Shown piece by piece: positions 15,177-26,073 of a DNA stretch of 64,000 nt. The stretch spans positions 530,001 to 594,000 of the forward strand of contig NZ_CP132910.1 in NCBI RefSeq assembly GCF_030846775.1, written 5' to 3'. The stretch's first letter is position 1. Each line of letters starts with the position of its first letter. The notes under the pieces were generated by a model, which was not told the origin of the DNA, searched no databases, and saw nothing but the letters and a program-made list of their open reading frames with translations. A program made the position numbers and the translations under genes. Source of the DNA: Geothrix sp. 21YS21S-2 (GTDB taxonomy: Bacteria; Acidobacteriota; Holophagae; Holophagales; Holophagaceae).

Positions 15177-16880
15177 CTAGAGCCCCAGCAGCGCCCTCGC
15201 CTCGGTCTCCATGCGGTCCAGCAGGGCGGCATCCGTGCGGCTCTGGAGGTAGACCTTCAGCTTCGGCTCCGTGCCGCTGGGACGGAACGCGGCGAAGGCG
15301 CCGGATTCCAGGCGGAACTTGAGGACGTTGGAGAGGTCCATGGGCCGGGCCTTGGCGCGGTTGTCGGGACGGTCCAGGATGGGTTCGACCTGGTCGCCGG
15401 CGTGCCACTGGCAGGCCTGGAAATCCTCCCAGGAGACCACCTTTTCGCCGCCGAAGGCCTTCAGGCCGGCCTCGCGGATGCGGGTCATGGCCTCGGCGAA
15501 GCGCACGGCGCCGCCGGGACGCGGGTCCTCCAGGTTCACCAGGCGGTTGTGGAACATGCCCACGCGGGCCTTGAGGGCGTCGACGGCCTCGTAGGGGCCC
15601 AGGCCCTGGGTCTTGTAGTGGCCCACCATCTCGGCCACCACCAGGGCGGCCAGGACGCCGTCCTTGTCGCGCATCTGGTCGCTGAGCTGCATGCCGAAGG
15701 ACTCCTCGGCGCTGTAGGCGTAGGTCTCGCCGTTCCTCCCGAGGATGTCCATGCAGAGCGCGATGTTCTTGAAGCCGGTGAGGGTCCACATGACCTCGAG
15801 GCCGTGGCGGCGGGCCACCTCGGCCAGCAGGTCGGAGGTGACGACCGTGGTGACCATGACGCCCTTGAGGCCCTTCTGGGTGCAGAGGTAGTCCAGGGTG
15901 AGGGCCGCGAGGTCGTTGCCGCTCATGAGCTCCCAGGCGCCGTCATGGGGCGCCACGAGGCCGATGCGGTCGGCGTCGGGGTCGTTGGAGAGGACCACGT
16001 CGGCCCCGGCCTTCGCGGCGTCGGCCAGGGGGGCCTTGTAGGCGGCGATCTCCTCGGGGTTGGGCCGGGGGGCGGTGGGGAAGGTGCCGTCCTGCACCGC
16101 CTGGGAGGCGCAGATCTCCAGCGGGAGGCCGGCGCGCTTGAAGAGCTCGGGCACGAAGGCGATGCCGGTGCCGTGGAAGGGGGTGTAGAGGACCTTGGCG
16201 GGCTTGAACCCGGCGGGACGGGTCATGAGGCTCAGGCCCAGGGCCAGGTAGCCCTCCTCCAGCTCGGCGGGGATGGGCACGATGCGGGCGTCGCCCTCGG
16301 CCGGGGGCGGCTCGGGCACCAGGGGGAAGGAGGCCATGGCGGCTTCGACCTCGGTGTCCCAGGGGCTCACCACCTGGGCGCCCTTCTCGTCATAGGCCTT
16401 GTAGCCGTTGTATTCCTTGGGGTTGTGCGAAGCGGTGATGATGATGCCGCAGGCGGTGCCCAGCTTGCGCATGGCATAGCAGAGGAAGGGGGTCGGCAGG
16501 GGGCGGTTGCCCAGGAACACCTGGTAGCCGGCGGCGGCCAGCACCCGCGCGGCCTCCCGCGCGAAGACGTCCGACTGCAGGCGGGTGTCGAAGCCCACCA
16601 GGGCGGTCTTCGCCTGGGGGGCCCTCGCCTTGGCCACCTGGGCCAGGGCCAGGGTGGTGCGGCGGACGTTGGGCTTGTTCATGCGGCGCAGGCCCGCGGC
16701 CATGATGCCCCGCAGGCCGCCGGTGCCGAAGGCCAGGGGCTCGAAGAACCGGTCGTTGACCTCCACCAGGGCGGCGGCGTCGCCCTTCTCGGCGGCCTGG
16801 ACCAGGGGTTCCAGTTCGGCCCTCAGTTCGGGCTCGAGGTGGGGAAATGCGAGATATTGGCGGGCTGCTGCTGTGGACAT
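15177..16880 (-). CDS. Phospho-sugar mutase (phosphoglucomutase/phosphomannomutase family)
   Basis: A 567-residue alpha-D-phosphohexomutase with all four domains. Visible motifs are the N-terminal GTGGLRGIMAAG, the phosphoserine loop TASHNPKEYNGYK, the Mg-binding SNDPDADRIGL, the sugar-binding segment GFKNIALCMD followed by EESFGMQ, and the phosphate-binding FRPSGTEPKLKVY. The length and the FGTGGLRG start match the PgcA-like group, which interconverts glucose-1- and glucose-6-phosphate. It would feed glycogen or nucleotide-sugar synthesis. It stands alone on its strand, converging with the exported protein gene. Confidence 0.92.
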   Translation of the reverse strand: MSTAAARQYLAFPHLEPELRAELEPLVQAAEKGDAAALVEVNDRFFEPLAFGTGGLRGIMAAGLRRMNKPNVRRTTLALAQVAKARAPQAKTALVGFDTRLQSDVFAREAARVLAAAGYQVFLGNRPLPTPFLCYAMRKLGTACGIIITASHNPKEYNGYKAYDEKGAQVVSPWDTEVEAAMASFPLVPEPPPAEGDARIVPIPAELEEGYLALGLSLMTRPAGFKPAKVLYTPFHGTGIAFVPELFKRAGLPLEICASQAVQDGTFPTAPRPNPEEIAAYKAPLADAAKAGADVVLSNDPDADRIGLVAPHDGAWELMSGNDLAALTLDYLCTQKGLKGVMVTTVVTSDLLAEVARRHGLEVMWTLTGFKNIALCMDILGRNGETYAYSAEESFGMQLSDQMRDKDGVLAALVVAEMVGHYKTQGLGPYEAVDALKARVGMFHNRLVNLEDPRPGGAVRFAEAMTRIREAGLKAFGGEKVVSWEDFQACQWHAGDQVEPILDRPDNRAKARPMDLSNVLKFRLESGAFAAFRPSGTEPKLKVYLQSRTDAALLDRMETEARALLGL

Positions 16881-16913
16881 CGAATCCTCTTGATTTAGGC
16901 TTCGACTACCTTA

Positions 16914-18296
16914 TCACGCCCCGCCAAGGCTCATGTCGGAGAGCAGGAGGGACACCCCGCCGCTGCTGCCGTACCAGTGGAGATCGTTGCCCACCGCGGC
17001 GATGCGGGTGAGGAAGTCCCGCAGGTTGCCCGCGAAGGTCATGCGGTCCACGCTCTCGGCCAGCTGCCCTCCCCGGATGCGGATGCCCGACGCGCCCACG
17101 CTGAGGTCGCCCGAAACCGGGTCCACGGTGTGCAGGCCCATGAGCTCGGTGATGAGCACGCCCTCCCCGGCCATGCGGTAGAGCTCCAGGGGGGTGGTGT
17201 CGCCGGTTTCCGGGAACAGGTTGAAGGTGGAGACGCCGGGGTTGCTGCCCGTGCCCCGGCCGGCGGTGCCGGTGGGGGCCACGCCCATCTCGGCGGCGGT
17301 CTTGAGGGTGTGGAGGTAGGTGCCCAGGACGCCCTTGTCGATGAGGACGTTGCGCCGGGTGGGCAGGCCCTCCCCGTCCCAGGGCTCCGAGCCCAGGCCG
17401 GTGGCCAGCCGGCCGTCGTCCACCAGGGTGAGCAGGGGGGAGGCGATGGTCTCCCCGAGCCTGCCCGCGAACAGGCTGCGGCCCTTGAGCACGGCCTCGG
17501 CCGAGAGCATCCCCGAGACGATGCCCAGGATGTCCACGGTCACTTCGGGGTGGAGGATGACGTTGAAGCGCCCGGCGTCCATCTGCGCCGGGTTGAGCTT
17601 GCGCTCCCCCTTGCGGGCGGCTTCGGCGCCGATGGCGGCCAGGTCCACGGCGCCGGGGTGCCGGCCCATGTCCCAGTGCCACGAGGCCTGGCGGTCGCCG
17701 CGCTCCTCCACGGCCAGCTCGATGGCGGCGGAGCAGGACGAGCCCAGGTCGTAGGCCCGCACCCCGCGCTGGGTGATGAGCAGCGAGGCGCCGTCGCCGT
17801 CGGCCCAGGAGGCGTCCCGCACGGCGACGACCTTCGGGGAGGCCTTGCGGGCGTGGGCCTCCAGCTCCAGGGCGCGGTTGATGCGGTCCTCGGGGGTCAG
17901 CGCCGAGCCGCGGGGGTCGTGGCGGGGGGGCAGGTCGTCCACGCCCGAGGGGGAGGCCTGGCGGATCCAGGGGTCCTCGTCGCCCAGGGCGGAGAGCTCC
18001 CAGGCCTGGGCGAACAGCTCGGTGAAGTCGGCCCGTCCCAGGTCGGTGGTGGTGGCGATGCCAGTGCGCAGGCCCTTGGCCCCGGGCCGCAGCACGCGCA
18101 CCCCCAGGCCGCCGCGCTTGCTGGTGGTGAGGTCCTCCAGGGCGCCGTTCTGGACCTTGGCGCGCCGGGAGCGGGAGACGCTCACGAAGGCCTCGGCGCC
18201 CTCGGCCCCCAGGGCCAGGGCCGAGCGGATGCCGGCCTGGAGCCGCTCCTCGAGGGAATCGGAGATGAAGGTCTGGAACAGGGCTGGGTCGGACAT
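16914..18296 (-). CDS. TldD/PmbA-family protein, TldE-like subunit
   Basis: A 460-residue protein of the TldD/TldE (PmbA) family lacking the zinc-binding HExxxH motif, so it is the TldE-like partner. Family regions are AEAFVSVSRSRRAKVQNGALEDL, NVILHPEVTVDILGIVSGMLSAEAVLKGRS and NPGVSTFNLFPETGD. TldD/TldE forms a heterodimeric metalloprotease that degrades unfolded peptides and processes modified peptides such as microcin B17. The start overlaps the macro-domain stop by one base (TGATG) and the TldD-containing gene lies one gene upstream, so subunits are made from one operon. A link to the ACG-peptide cassette is speculative. Confidence 0.88.
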   Translation of the reverse strand: MSDPALFQTFISDSLEERLQAGIRSALALGAEGAEAFVSVSRSRRAKVQNGALEDLTTSKRGGLGVRVLRPGAKGLRTGIATTTDLGRADFTELFAQAWELSALGDEDPWIRQASPSGVDDLPPRHDPRGSALTPEDRINRALELEAHARKASPKVVAVRDASWADGDGASLLITQRGVRAYDLGSSCSAAIELAVEERGDRQASWHWDMGRHPGAVDLAAIGAEAARKGERKLNPAQMDAGRFNVILHPEVTVDILGIVSGMLSAEAVLKGRSLFAGRLGETIASPLLTLVDDGRLATGLGSEPWDGEGLPTRRNVLIDKGVLGTYLHTLKTAAEMGVAPTGTAGRGTGSNPGVSTFNLFPETGDTTPLELYRMAGEGVLITELMGLHTVDPVSGDLSVGASGIRIRGGQLAESVDRMTFAGNLRDFLTRIAAVGNDLHWYGSSGGVSLLLSDMSLGGA

Positions 18297-18817
18297 CAGG
18301 GTAGGGCCTCTTTGAGGGCTTTCTGGTGGGCCTGGTACGTCTGGGCGTTGAAGCAGACCAGGAAGACCTGCTCCGGGAGCTCGTTGGCCTCCAGGAAGTC
18401 CAGGATGGTCTTCACGGCCACCGGGGCGGCCACGTCCAGGGGGATCTGGGGCTCGATGCCCGAGCCGATGCTGGGGAAGGCCACGGAGCGGATGCCCCGC
18501 ACCCTGGCGAGCCTGAGGGTGTTCACATAGCACGAGGCGAGGACGCCGGCCTCGGCGCCGCTGCCGTCCAGCCACGTGGGTGCGACGGTGTGGATGACGA
18601 AGGGGGACGCCAGGTTGTGGCCCCCCGTGAGGCGCGCCTCGCCCGGGGGGCAGTCGCCCACGCCCAGGCACTCCTCCTCCAGGCCGGGGCCCGCGGCACG
18701 GTGGATGGCCACGTGCACGGGGCCCCCCGCCGCGAGCGTCTCGTCGGTGGAATTCACCACCGCCTCGGTGCCCATGGCGGTGATGTCGCCCAGCTGGAGC
18801 TTGAGACGCGAGACCAT
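18296..18817 (-). CDS. Macro-domain protein (ADP-ribose binding/hydrolysing)
   Basis: A 173-residue protein consisting of one macro domain: LQLGDITAMGTEAVVNSTDETLAAGGPVH gives the N-terminal ADP-ribose pocket with the Gly-rich AAGGPV, and SIGSGIEPQIPLDVAAPVA the second loop. The usual Asn-Ala-Asn motif reads VNSTDETL here, so catalysis may be altered. Macro domains bind or hydrolyse ADP-ribose, O-acetyl-ADP-ribose or protein ADP-ribosylation. It sits between the TldD and TldE parts, with AGGAG before ATG 18817 and a one-base overlap with the next gene. The joint role is unknown. Confidence 0.88.
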   Translation of the reverse strand: MVSRLKLQLGDITAMGTEAVVNSTDETLAAGGPVHVAIHRAAGPGLEEECLGVGDCPPGEARLTGGHNLASPFVIHTVAPTWLDGSGAEAGVLASCYVNTLRLARVRGIRSVAFPSIGSGIEPQIPLDVAAPVAVKTILDFLEANELPEQVFLVCFNAQTYQAHQKALKEALP

Positions 18818-18825
18818 GGGGACTC

Positions 18826-20931
18826 CTAGATGACGCTGGGGAGGGGTTCCGCCGTCCCGCCCACCACGAGGGCGGGGCAGAGGATGGTGGGCAGGGCGTC
18901 CGAAACGGGAACCCCCTGGCCGTCCTTGCCGCAGGTGCCGATGTCGAAGTGGTCCAGGTCCCGTCCGATGCGGGTGATCTCCTTGAGCACCGTGGGCCCG
19001 CATCCCGTGAGGGTGGCGTTGCGCACCGGGTGCTTGACGACGCCCCCCTCCACCCAGTAGCCCTCGGTGACCTGGAAGACGAAGTTGCCGGTGACGGTGT
19101 CCACCTGGCCCCCGCCCATGTGCTTGACGAGGAGGCCCCGGTCCAGGTCCTTGAGGATCGCCGCCGGGTCCTCCTGGCCAGGAGCCAGGAAGGTGTTGCG
19201 CATGCGGGGGATGGGGATGTGGCGGTAGCTCTCGCGCCGGCCGTTGCCCGTGGGCTCCACGCCCATCCTGCGGGCGGTCTTGCGGGACTGGAGGTAGGAC
19301 TTGAGCACGCCGTTCTCGATGAGCACGACCCGCTGGGCGGCGCGGCCCTCGTCGTCGCAGGCCGAGGACCCGCGCTTGTGGGGCAGGGTGCCGTCGTCGA
19401 TGATCGTGACGAAGTCGGCGGCCACCTTCTGCCCCAGCTTGCCGGAGAACGCGCTAACCCCGGCCAGGGCCAGGTCGGCCTCGAGCCCGTGGCCGCAGGC
19501 CTCGTGGATCATGGTGCCGCCGGCGCTGGAGGAGAGGATCACGGGGAAGGTGCCCGCCGGGGCGGGCAGGGCGTCCAGGGCCTGGATGGCCAGGCGCACC
19601 GCCTCGTGCACCGTGCGCTCCACCTCCTGGGAATGGAACAGCTCGAAGCCCCGGGTCTGGCCCAGGGCCTGGTACCCGGTCTGGAGCAGCTCGCCCGCGC
19701 CCGCGGTGACGTTCACGCGCAGCACGCTCTGGATGCGGCGGTCCTCGGTGAGGGTGGCGGTCCAGGCGCCGTCCACGCGCTCGGCGGAGGCGATCCAGAC
19801 GCTCTGGGTGCTGTCGCCGTAGCCCACGGCCACCTGGCGCAGGGCGCCGGGCCGGAGGGTCTCCGCGCGCCGCCGGGCGAGGTACTCGGCCCGGCGCACC
19901 AGGTCGACCTTCTCGGGCAGCGGCACCGCGGCGGGTTCGCGCTCGATGGGGCTGGGCTTGGGAAGGAGCTGGGGCGCGAGCTCGGGGATGGAGGCCGCCA
20001 CCCCGGCGCCGGGGGCGGCCAGGGTGCGGGCCGCGTCCAGGAGCTCCGCGGCGGTGGGGGCGATGAGGTCGGCGAACCGGGTGGTCTCCCCGTCCATGAG
20101 CCGAAGGCCCACGCCGAAGGTCTCCCCGGCGGCCACGTCCTCCATGCGGCCGTCGTCCATGCCCAGGCCGCAGGCGCGGCGGTGCTCCACGAAGACCTCG
20201 CCGTAGTCGCCGCCCCGGCTGAGCAGGGTCTCGAGGGTGGCGCGGAGCTGCTCGGCGTCGAAGGGGGCGGTCATGGGCGGGCGCCACTTCCGGCTCCGGG
20301 AGGTCTTCCAGTGGGCCAGGAGGTTCTCCTCGGCCTTGTGCAGGGACTCGTCCAGGTCGCGGCCGTCGTTGTGGAAGACCTGGTCGGCGTGCAGCAGCTT
20401 CTCGGCGCCCGCGCTCTGGGCGTAGATGCGGTCCATGGCCCTCGCGGTGTCCAGGCCGTCGCGCTCCATGAGGCGCTTGAGGCGGATCTCCTCGGGGGCG
20501 TCCACCACCCACAGGGCGTCGAAGATGTGGGCCTGGCCGCGCTCGACCCAGAGGGCCGCGTCCAGGACCACGCCCTTGATCGTGGTGGGCAGCGCGCGGA
20601 GCTTGTCGGCGAGACGCGTCTCGATGAGCGGGTGGAGGATGGCCTCCAGGCGCTCCCGGTTGGCGGGGTCGGAGAACACCAGGGTGGCCATCCGCTCCCG
20701 GTCCAGGGTGCCGGCTTCGCCGAGGATGCCGGAGCCGAACGCCTGCACCAGGGCGGCCAGGCCCGGGGTGCCCGGTTCCACCACCTCGCGGGCCACCTGG
20801 TCGGCGTTGATGATCTCCCAGCCCAGGACCTTCAGGCGCTTGGAGGCGTAGGTCTTGCCGGCGGCGATGCCCCCCGTGAGGCCCACGACGGGGTAGGGGG
20901 CCTCCACCAGGCGCTTGTTCAGGGTTGTCAT
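18826..20931 (-). CDS. coaE: Dephospho-CoA kinase fused to TldD-type metalloprotease
   Basis: A single 701-residue frame. Residues about 12-205 are CoaE: P-loop GGIAAGKT at 20-27, then INADQVAREVV and the lid segment; this adds the 3' phosphate in the last step of CoA synthesis. Residues about 220-701 are TldD: the zinc motif HEACGH at 476-481 within TMIHEACGHGLEAD, GSSACDDEGRAAQ and the C-terminal GNFVFQVTEGYWVEGG region. No stop separates the halves. An internal ATG at 20274 could start TldD alone but has no clear ribosome site. CoaE and TldD are normally separate; a real fusion or a bicistron without a stop are the options. It leads the macro-TldE operon. Confidence 0.85.
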   Translation of the reverse strand: MTTLNKRLVEAPYPVVGLTGGIAAGKTYASKRLKVLGWEIINADQVAREVVEPGTPGLAALVQAFGSGILGEAGTLDRERMATLVFSDPANRERLEAILHPLIETRLADKLRALPTTIKGVVLDAALWVERGQAHIFDALWVVDAPEEIRLKRLMERDGLDTARAMDRIYAQSAGAEKLLHADQVFHNDGRDLDESLHKAEENLLAHWKTSRSRKWRPPMTAPFDAEQLRATLETLLSRGGDYGEVFVEHRRACGLGMDDGRMEDVAAGETFGVGLRLMDGETTRFADLIAPTAAELLDAARTLAAPGAGVAASIPELAPQLLPKPSPIEREPAAVPLPEKVDLVRRAEYLARRRAETLRPGALRQVAVGYGDSTQSVWIASAERVDGAWTATLTEDRRIQSVLRVNVTAGAGELLQTGYQALGQTRGFELFHSQEVERTVHEAVRLAIQALDALPAPAGTFPVILSSSAGGTMIHEACGHGLEADLALAGVSAFSGKLGQKVAADFVTIIDDGTLPHKRGSSACDDEGRAAQRVVLIENGVLKSYLQSRKTARRMGVEPTGNGRRESYRHIPIPRMRNTFLAPGQEDPAAILKDLDRGLLVKHMGGGQVDTVTGNFVFQVTEGYWVEGGVVKHPVRNATLTGCGPTVLKEITRIGRDLDHFDIGTCGKDGQGVPVSDALPTILCPALVVGGTAEPLPSVI

Positions 20932-20967
20932 GGGCTTGCTCCGGGCAGTTCGGGCTCCCCGGACGGA

Positions 20968-22494
20968 CTACGCCCTGGGGGTGCCTGCCATTATGCCCAT
21001 TTCCTGCCGCCTTGCGTATCTCCAGGCGTTGAGAATGATGCAGCCCGCGTAGAAGGCGGTGAACAGGTGCAGGGCGCGCTGGGGCGTGCCCGCGTCCACC
21101 TGGATCTTGAAAATGGCAGGAACCAGGAAGCTGCCGTAGGCCGCCACCGCCGAGATCCACCCCACCGTGGGGGCCGCCATGCCCGGGGCCGTGACCTGGG
21201 GCGCCATCTGGAAGACGGCCCCGTTGCCCAGTCCCGTGGCCACGAAGAGGAGGAGGAACAGCCCCAGGAAGGGGGGGAAGAAGGCCTCGGGCGCCGGCGC
21301 CCCCTGGGCCCGCACGACGAAGTGCGCCACGCCCAGGGCGCCGACGCCCATGAGCGCGAAGGAGAGCTGGGCCACGTGGCTGCCCTTCCATCTGTCGGCG
21401 AGCCAGCCCCCCACGGGCCGGAAGAGGCTGCCCACCAGGGGGCCCAGCCAGGCGTAGGCCATGGCGCGGGGCGCGTGGGTGTTCACCATGCCGCCCGGAA
21501 GGCGCCCGAAGACCACGTTGATGAGCAGGGGCAGGGCGCCGCTGAACCCGATGAAGCTGCCGAACGTGCCCAGGTAGAGGACCGTGAGCCCCCAGGTGTC
21601 GGGCTTGCGGAACATCAGGAACTGGGAGGCGAGCCGTTCGCTGACGCGCCCGGGGATGAGCTTGAGCAGCCCCAGGGAGGCCAGGATGGTCCCCAGCAGC
21701 ACGCCCACCTGGGCCGCCAGGCCCAGCCTGAACGACAGCAGCAGCGCCACGCCCGCGGCCGAGACCGCCAGCCCCAGCGCGTGGAGGCCCAGGATCTTGA
21801 GGACCGCGGGCCCGAGGGGCTCGGCGTCCTGTCCCGGCAGGTTGTCCATGAACACCCACGCCAGCACGGAGAGCAGGGCCAGCACGGGCACCCACACCAG
21901 GGCGCCGTTGGCCAGGTAGAGGGGCGCCTTGCCGCCCAGGGAACCGAAGAGCCCCACGCCGATGACCGCGGGGATCGCCACCTGCATGACGCTGACCCCC
22001 AGGTTCCCCAGCCCGCCGTTGAGCCCCAGGGCCGTTCCCGCCAGGCGCTTGGGGAAGAATCCCGGGATGTTGGCCATGCTGGAGGCGAAGTTCCCCCCGC
22101 CGATGCCCGAGAGGGTGGCCAGGACGGCGAAGGTCGAGAAGGGCGTGTGGGTGTCCCGCAGCGCCAGCCCGGCTCCCAGGGCCGGAACGATCAGGAGGGC
22201 CGTGGTGATGGCGACGGTGTTCCGGCCCCCCGCCAGCGGCACCAGGAACGCGCTGGGAATGCGCAGCGTGGCACCCGCCAGCCCCGCGATGCTGATGAGC
22301 GTGAAGAGCTGCGCGGGCGGGAACGGGAACCCCGCGTCCCGCATGCGCACCGCGAGGATGGACCAGAACATCCACACGGAGAAGGCCACGAGGAGGGCCG
22401 GGATGGAGACCGCGAGGTTCCGCCAGGCGACGGCCTTCTGCCCGGACTCCCAGGCGGCGGGGTCCTCGGGGTTCCACGAGGTGATCTTGGGCAT
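20968..22494 (-). CDS. narK: NarK-type nitrate/nitrite transporter (MFS)
   Basis: A 508-residue protein with about 12 hydrophobic segments. The nitrate signature is GNFASSMANIPGFFPKR followed by GLNGGLGNLGVS, matching the two Gly-rich signature motifs of NarK transporters; helix 10-11 contains TGLGNGAVFQMAP. It imports nitrate and/or exchanges nitrite across the inner membrane. It is the last gene of the minus-strand nitrate reductase operon. NarK presence implies that the nitrate-reducing site faces the cytoplasm. Confidence 0.92.
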   Translation of the reverse strand: MPKITSWNPEDPAAWESGQKAVAWRNLAVSIPALLVAFSVWMFWSILAVRMRDAGFPFPPAQLFTLISIAGLAGATLRIPSAFLVPLAGGRNTVAITTALLIVPALGAGLALRDTHTPFSTFAVLATLSGIGGGNFASSMANIPGFFPKRLAGTALGLNGGLGNLGVSVMQVAIPAVIGVGLFGSLGGKAPLYLANGALVWVPVLALLSVLAWVFMDNLPGQDAEPLGPAVLKILGLHALGLAVSAAGVALLLSFRLGLAAQVGVLLGTILASLGLLKLIPGRVSERLASQFLMFRKPDTWGLTVLYLGTFGSFIGFSGALPLLINVVFGRLPGGMVNTHAPRAMAYAWLGPLVGSLFRPVGGWLADRWKGSHVAQLSFALMGVGALGVAHFVVRAQGAPAPEAFFPPFLGLFLLLFVATGLGNGAVFQMAPQVTAPGMAAPTVGWISAVAAYGSFLVPAIFKIQVDAGTPQRALHLFTAFYAGCIILNAWRYARRQEMGIMAGTPRA

Positions 22495-22549
22495 GAAGAC
22501 TCCTTGAATGAATTCCTTTTTTCCCCTCGCCGAGGAGGCCGGGAAAAGA

Positions 22550-22756
22550 TCAATTCCTGTTGTCCAGGTCTTTCGCCTTGAAGGCCAACACGAGCGCCAC
22601 GGCGGTCAACAGGAGGGACACGATGAAGGCCCCGGCCAGCATCCCCCGCTGGCCGTCCAGGACGGCGCCCAGGACGGTCTCGAAAAGATAGGTCTGGATC
22701 AGCACGATCAGCAGCACCACGGCCAGCGCGGCGCCCGTGAAGACGGAGCGGTTCAT
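22550..22756 (-). CDS. Small membrane protein of the nitrate reductase operon
   Basis: A 68-residue protein with two hydrophobic segments (about residues 7-28 and 38-60) and a short charged end (KAKDLDNRN). Its ATG overlaps the Rieske stop by four bases (ATGA), so translation is coupled and the protein probably belongs to the enzyme complex. No domain is recognised. It may serve as an anchor or assembly subunit for the Rieske or membrane subunit. The gap to narK is 55 bp. Confidence 0.8.
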   Translation of the reverse strand: MNRSVFTGAALAVVLLIVLIQTYLFETVLGAVLDGQRGMLAGAFIVSLLLTAVALVLAFKAKDLDNRN

Positions 22757-23265
22757 GCGGGGCTCCCTTCTCCGGGCTTGGGCAGGTCCCCCACGACCCA
22801 GATGTCGCCGTCGCGCAGTTCCACGTGCAGGCGGGACAGAGGTCGGGTCGGAGGGCCCGCGGTGGGGAAGCCCTGTACAACCTCGAAGCGGCCGTTGTGG
22901 CAGGGGCACTCCAGGCCCTTGCCGTCCCAGCGCACGGCGCAGCCCAGGTGGGTGCAGGTCTGGCGGTAGGCGCGCCACTGGTCCCCGGGGGTGCGCACGA
23001 GGATGCAGCGGTCCTGGGGGTCGCGGTAGGTGAACAGGTAGCTGTTGCCGGGGGCCACGTCGTCGGCGCGGCAGAGGCGGAGCTCCCGGGGGGCGTCGGC
23101 GGGGGCGGCGGGGGCGCCGTCCAAAGGCTTCTTCCGGAGGCCCAGGTAGCCGATGCCGCCGGTGAAGCCGGCGCTCACCAGGGCCAGGAACCGCGCGAAC
23201 TCCCGCCGGGAGAGCCGTCCCTCCTCGGCCAGATCCACGGGGAAAAGCGATTTCCAGCCGGCCAT
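22753..23265 (-). CDS. Rieske [2Fe-2S] protein with twin-arginine anchor
   Basis: A 170-residue protein. The twin-arginine motif SRREFARF (residues 19-26) precedes a hydrophobic helix (27-43). The Rieske domain carries ligands C104 and H106 in CTHLGC and C120 and H123 in CPCHNG, with C109 and C122 able to form the usual disulfide. This is the layout of quinol-oxidising Rieske subunits, held by an uncleaved N-terminal helix with the cluster outside. Start overlaps the Fe-S gene stop by one base (TGATG). It could pass electrons between quinol and the membrane subunit of the nitrate reductase. Confidence 0.92.
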   Translation of the reverse strand: MAGWKSLFPVDLAEEGRLSRREFARFLALVSAGFTGGIGYLGLRKKPLDGAPAAPADAPRELRLCRADDVAPGNSYLFTYRDPQDRCILVRTPGDQWRAYRQTCTHLGCAVRWDGKGLECPCHNGRFEVVQGFPTAGPPTRPLSRLHVELRDGDIWVVGDLPKPGEGSPA

Positions 23266-23845
23266 CAGAGGTCTCCTTCGATGAGGATCGAGGCATCCAG
23301 GTTCAGGGGGATCTCCGGGTCGGGCACCATGATCGCGTTGCGGGTGCGGATCGTCAGGGCGCCGATCCGGAACTCCCGCAGGGGCTTCGAGCCGCGCAGG
23401 GCGGCCACCTCGTGCTTCGGCACGAAGAGCAGGGCCTGGCTGGGACACACGGTGGCGCACATGGGTTTCAGGCCGACGGAGCTCCGGTCGTAGCACAGGT
23501 CGCACTTGAGCATCTGCTCCAGGCCGGGCAGCACGATGGGCACGCCGAAGGGGCAGCTCAGCTCGCAGTTCTGGCACGCGACGCACCGGGGCTTCTGGCT
23601 GGCGTGCACCACGCCGTCCTCGGTGCGCTTGATGGCGTCGGCGGGGCAGCTCATGGCGCAGATGGGGTCCTCGCAGTGCATGCACACGGTGGGCCCGGTC
23701 TGGGTGGAGGCCAGGCGGTCCAGCTCGTCCAGGTGGATCATGGAGACGCCGCGGTGGGTGCCGCACTCCGCGCAGGCCGCCACGCAGGACCGGCAGCCGA
23801 TGCAGCGCTGGGGGTCGATGAAGAAGCCGAACTCCTCGCTGACCA

Positions 23846-23846
<1 letters not shown>
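23265..23846 (-). CDS. 4Fe-4S ferredoxin-type electron-transfer subunit
   Basis: A 193-residue protein with four cysteine clusters of the DmsB/NrfC/PsrB type: RCIGCRSCVAACAECG (residues 14-29), VCMHCEDPICAMSCP, RCVACQNCELSCP and KCDLCYDR with a later CATVCPS. It carries electrons from the membrane part to the molybdenum subunit. No signal peptide is seen, so it is cytoplasmic like the catalytic subunit. ATG 23846 overlaps the catalytic gene stop (TGATG). Confidence 0.92.
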
Positions 23847-26071
<2,225 letters not shown>

Positions 26072-26073
26072 GG

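Noticed and set aside
18949-22581. A plus-strand open frame of 1210 codons across coaE-tldD and narK
   Set aside because: Antisense to well-identified genes in high-GC sequence; the translation is Gly/His/Val low-complexity with no domain and no ribosome site.
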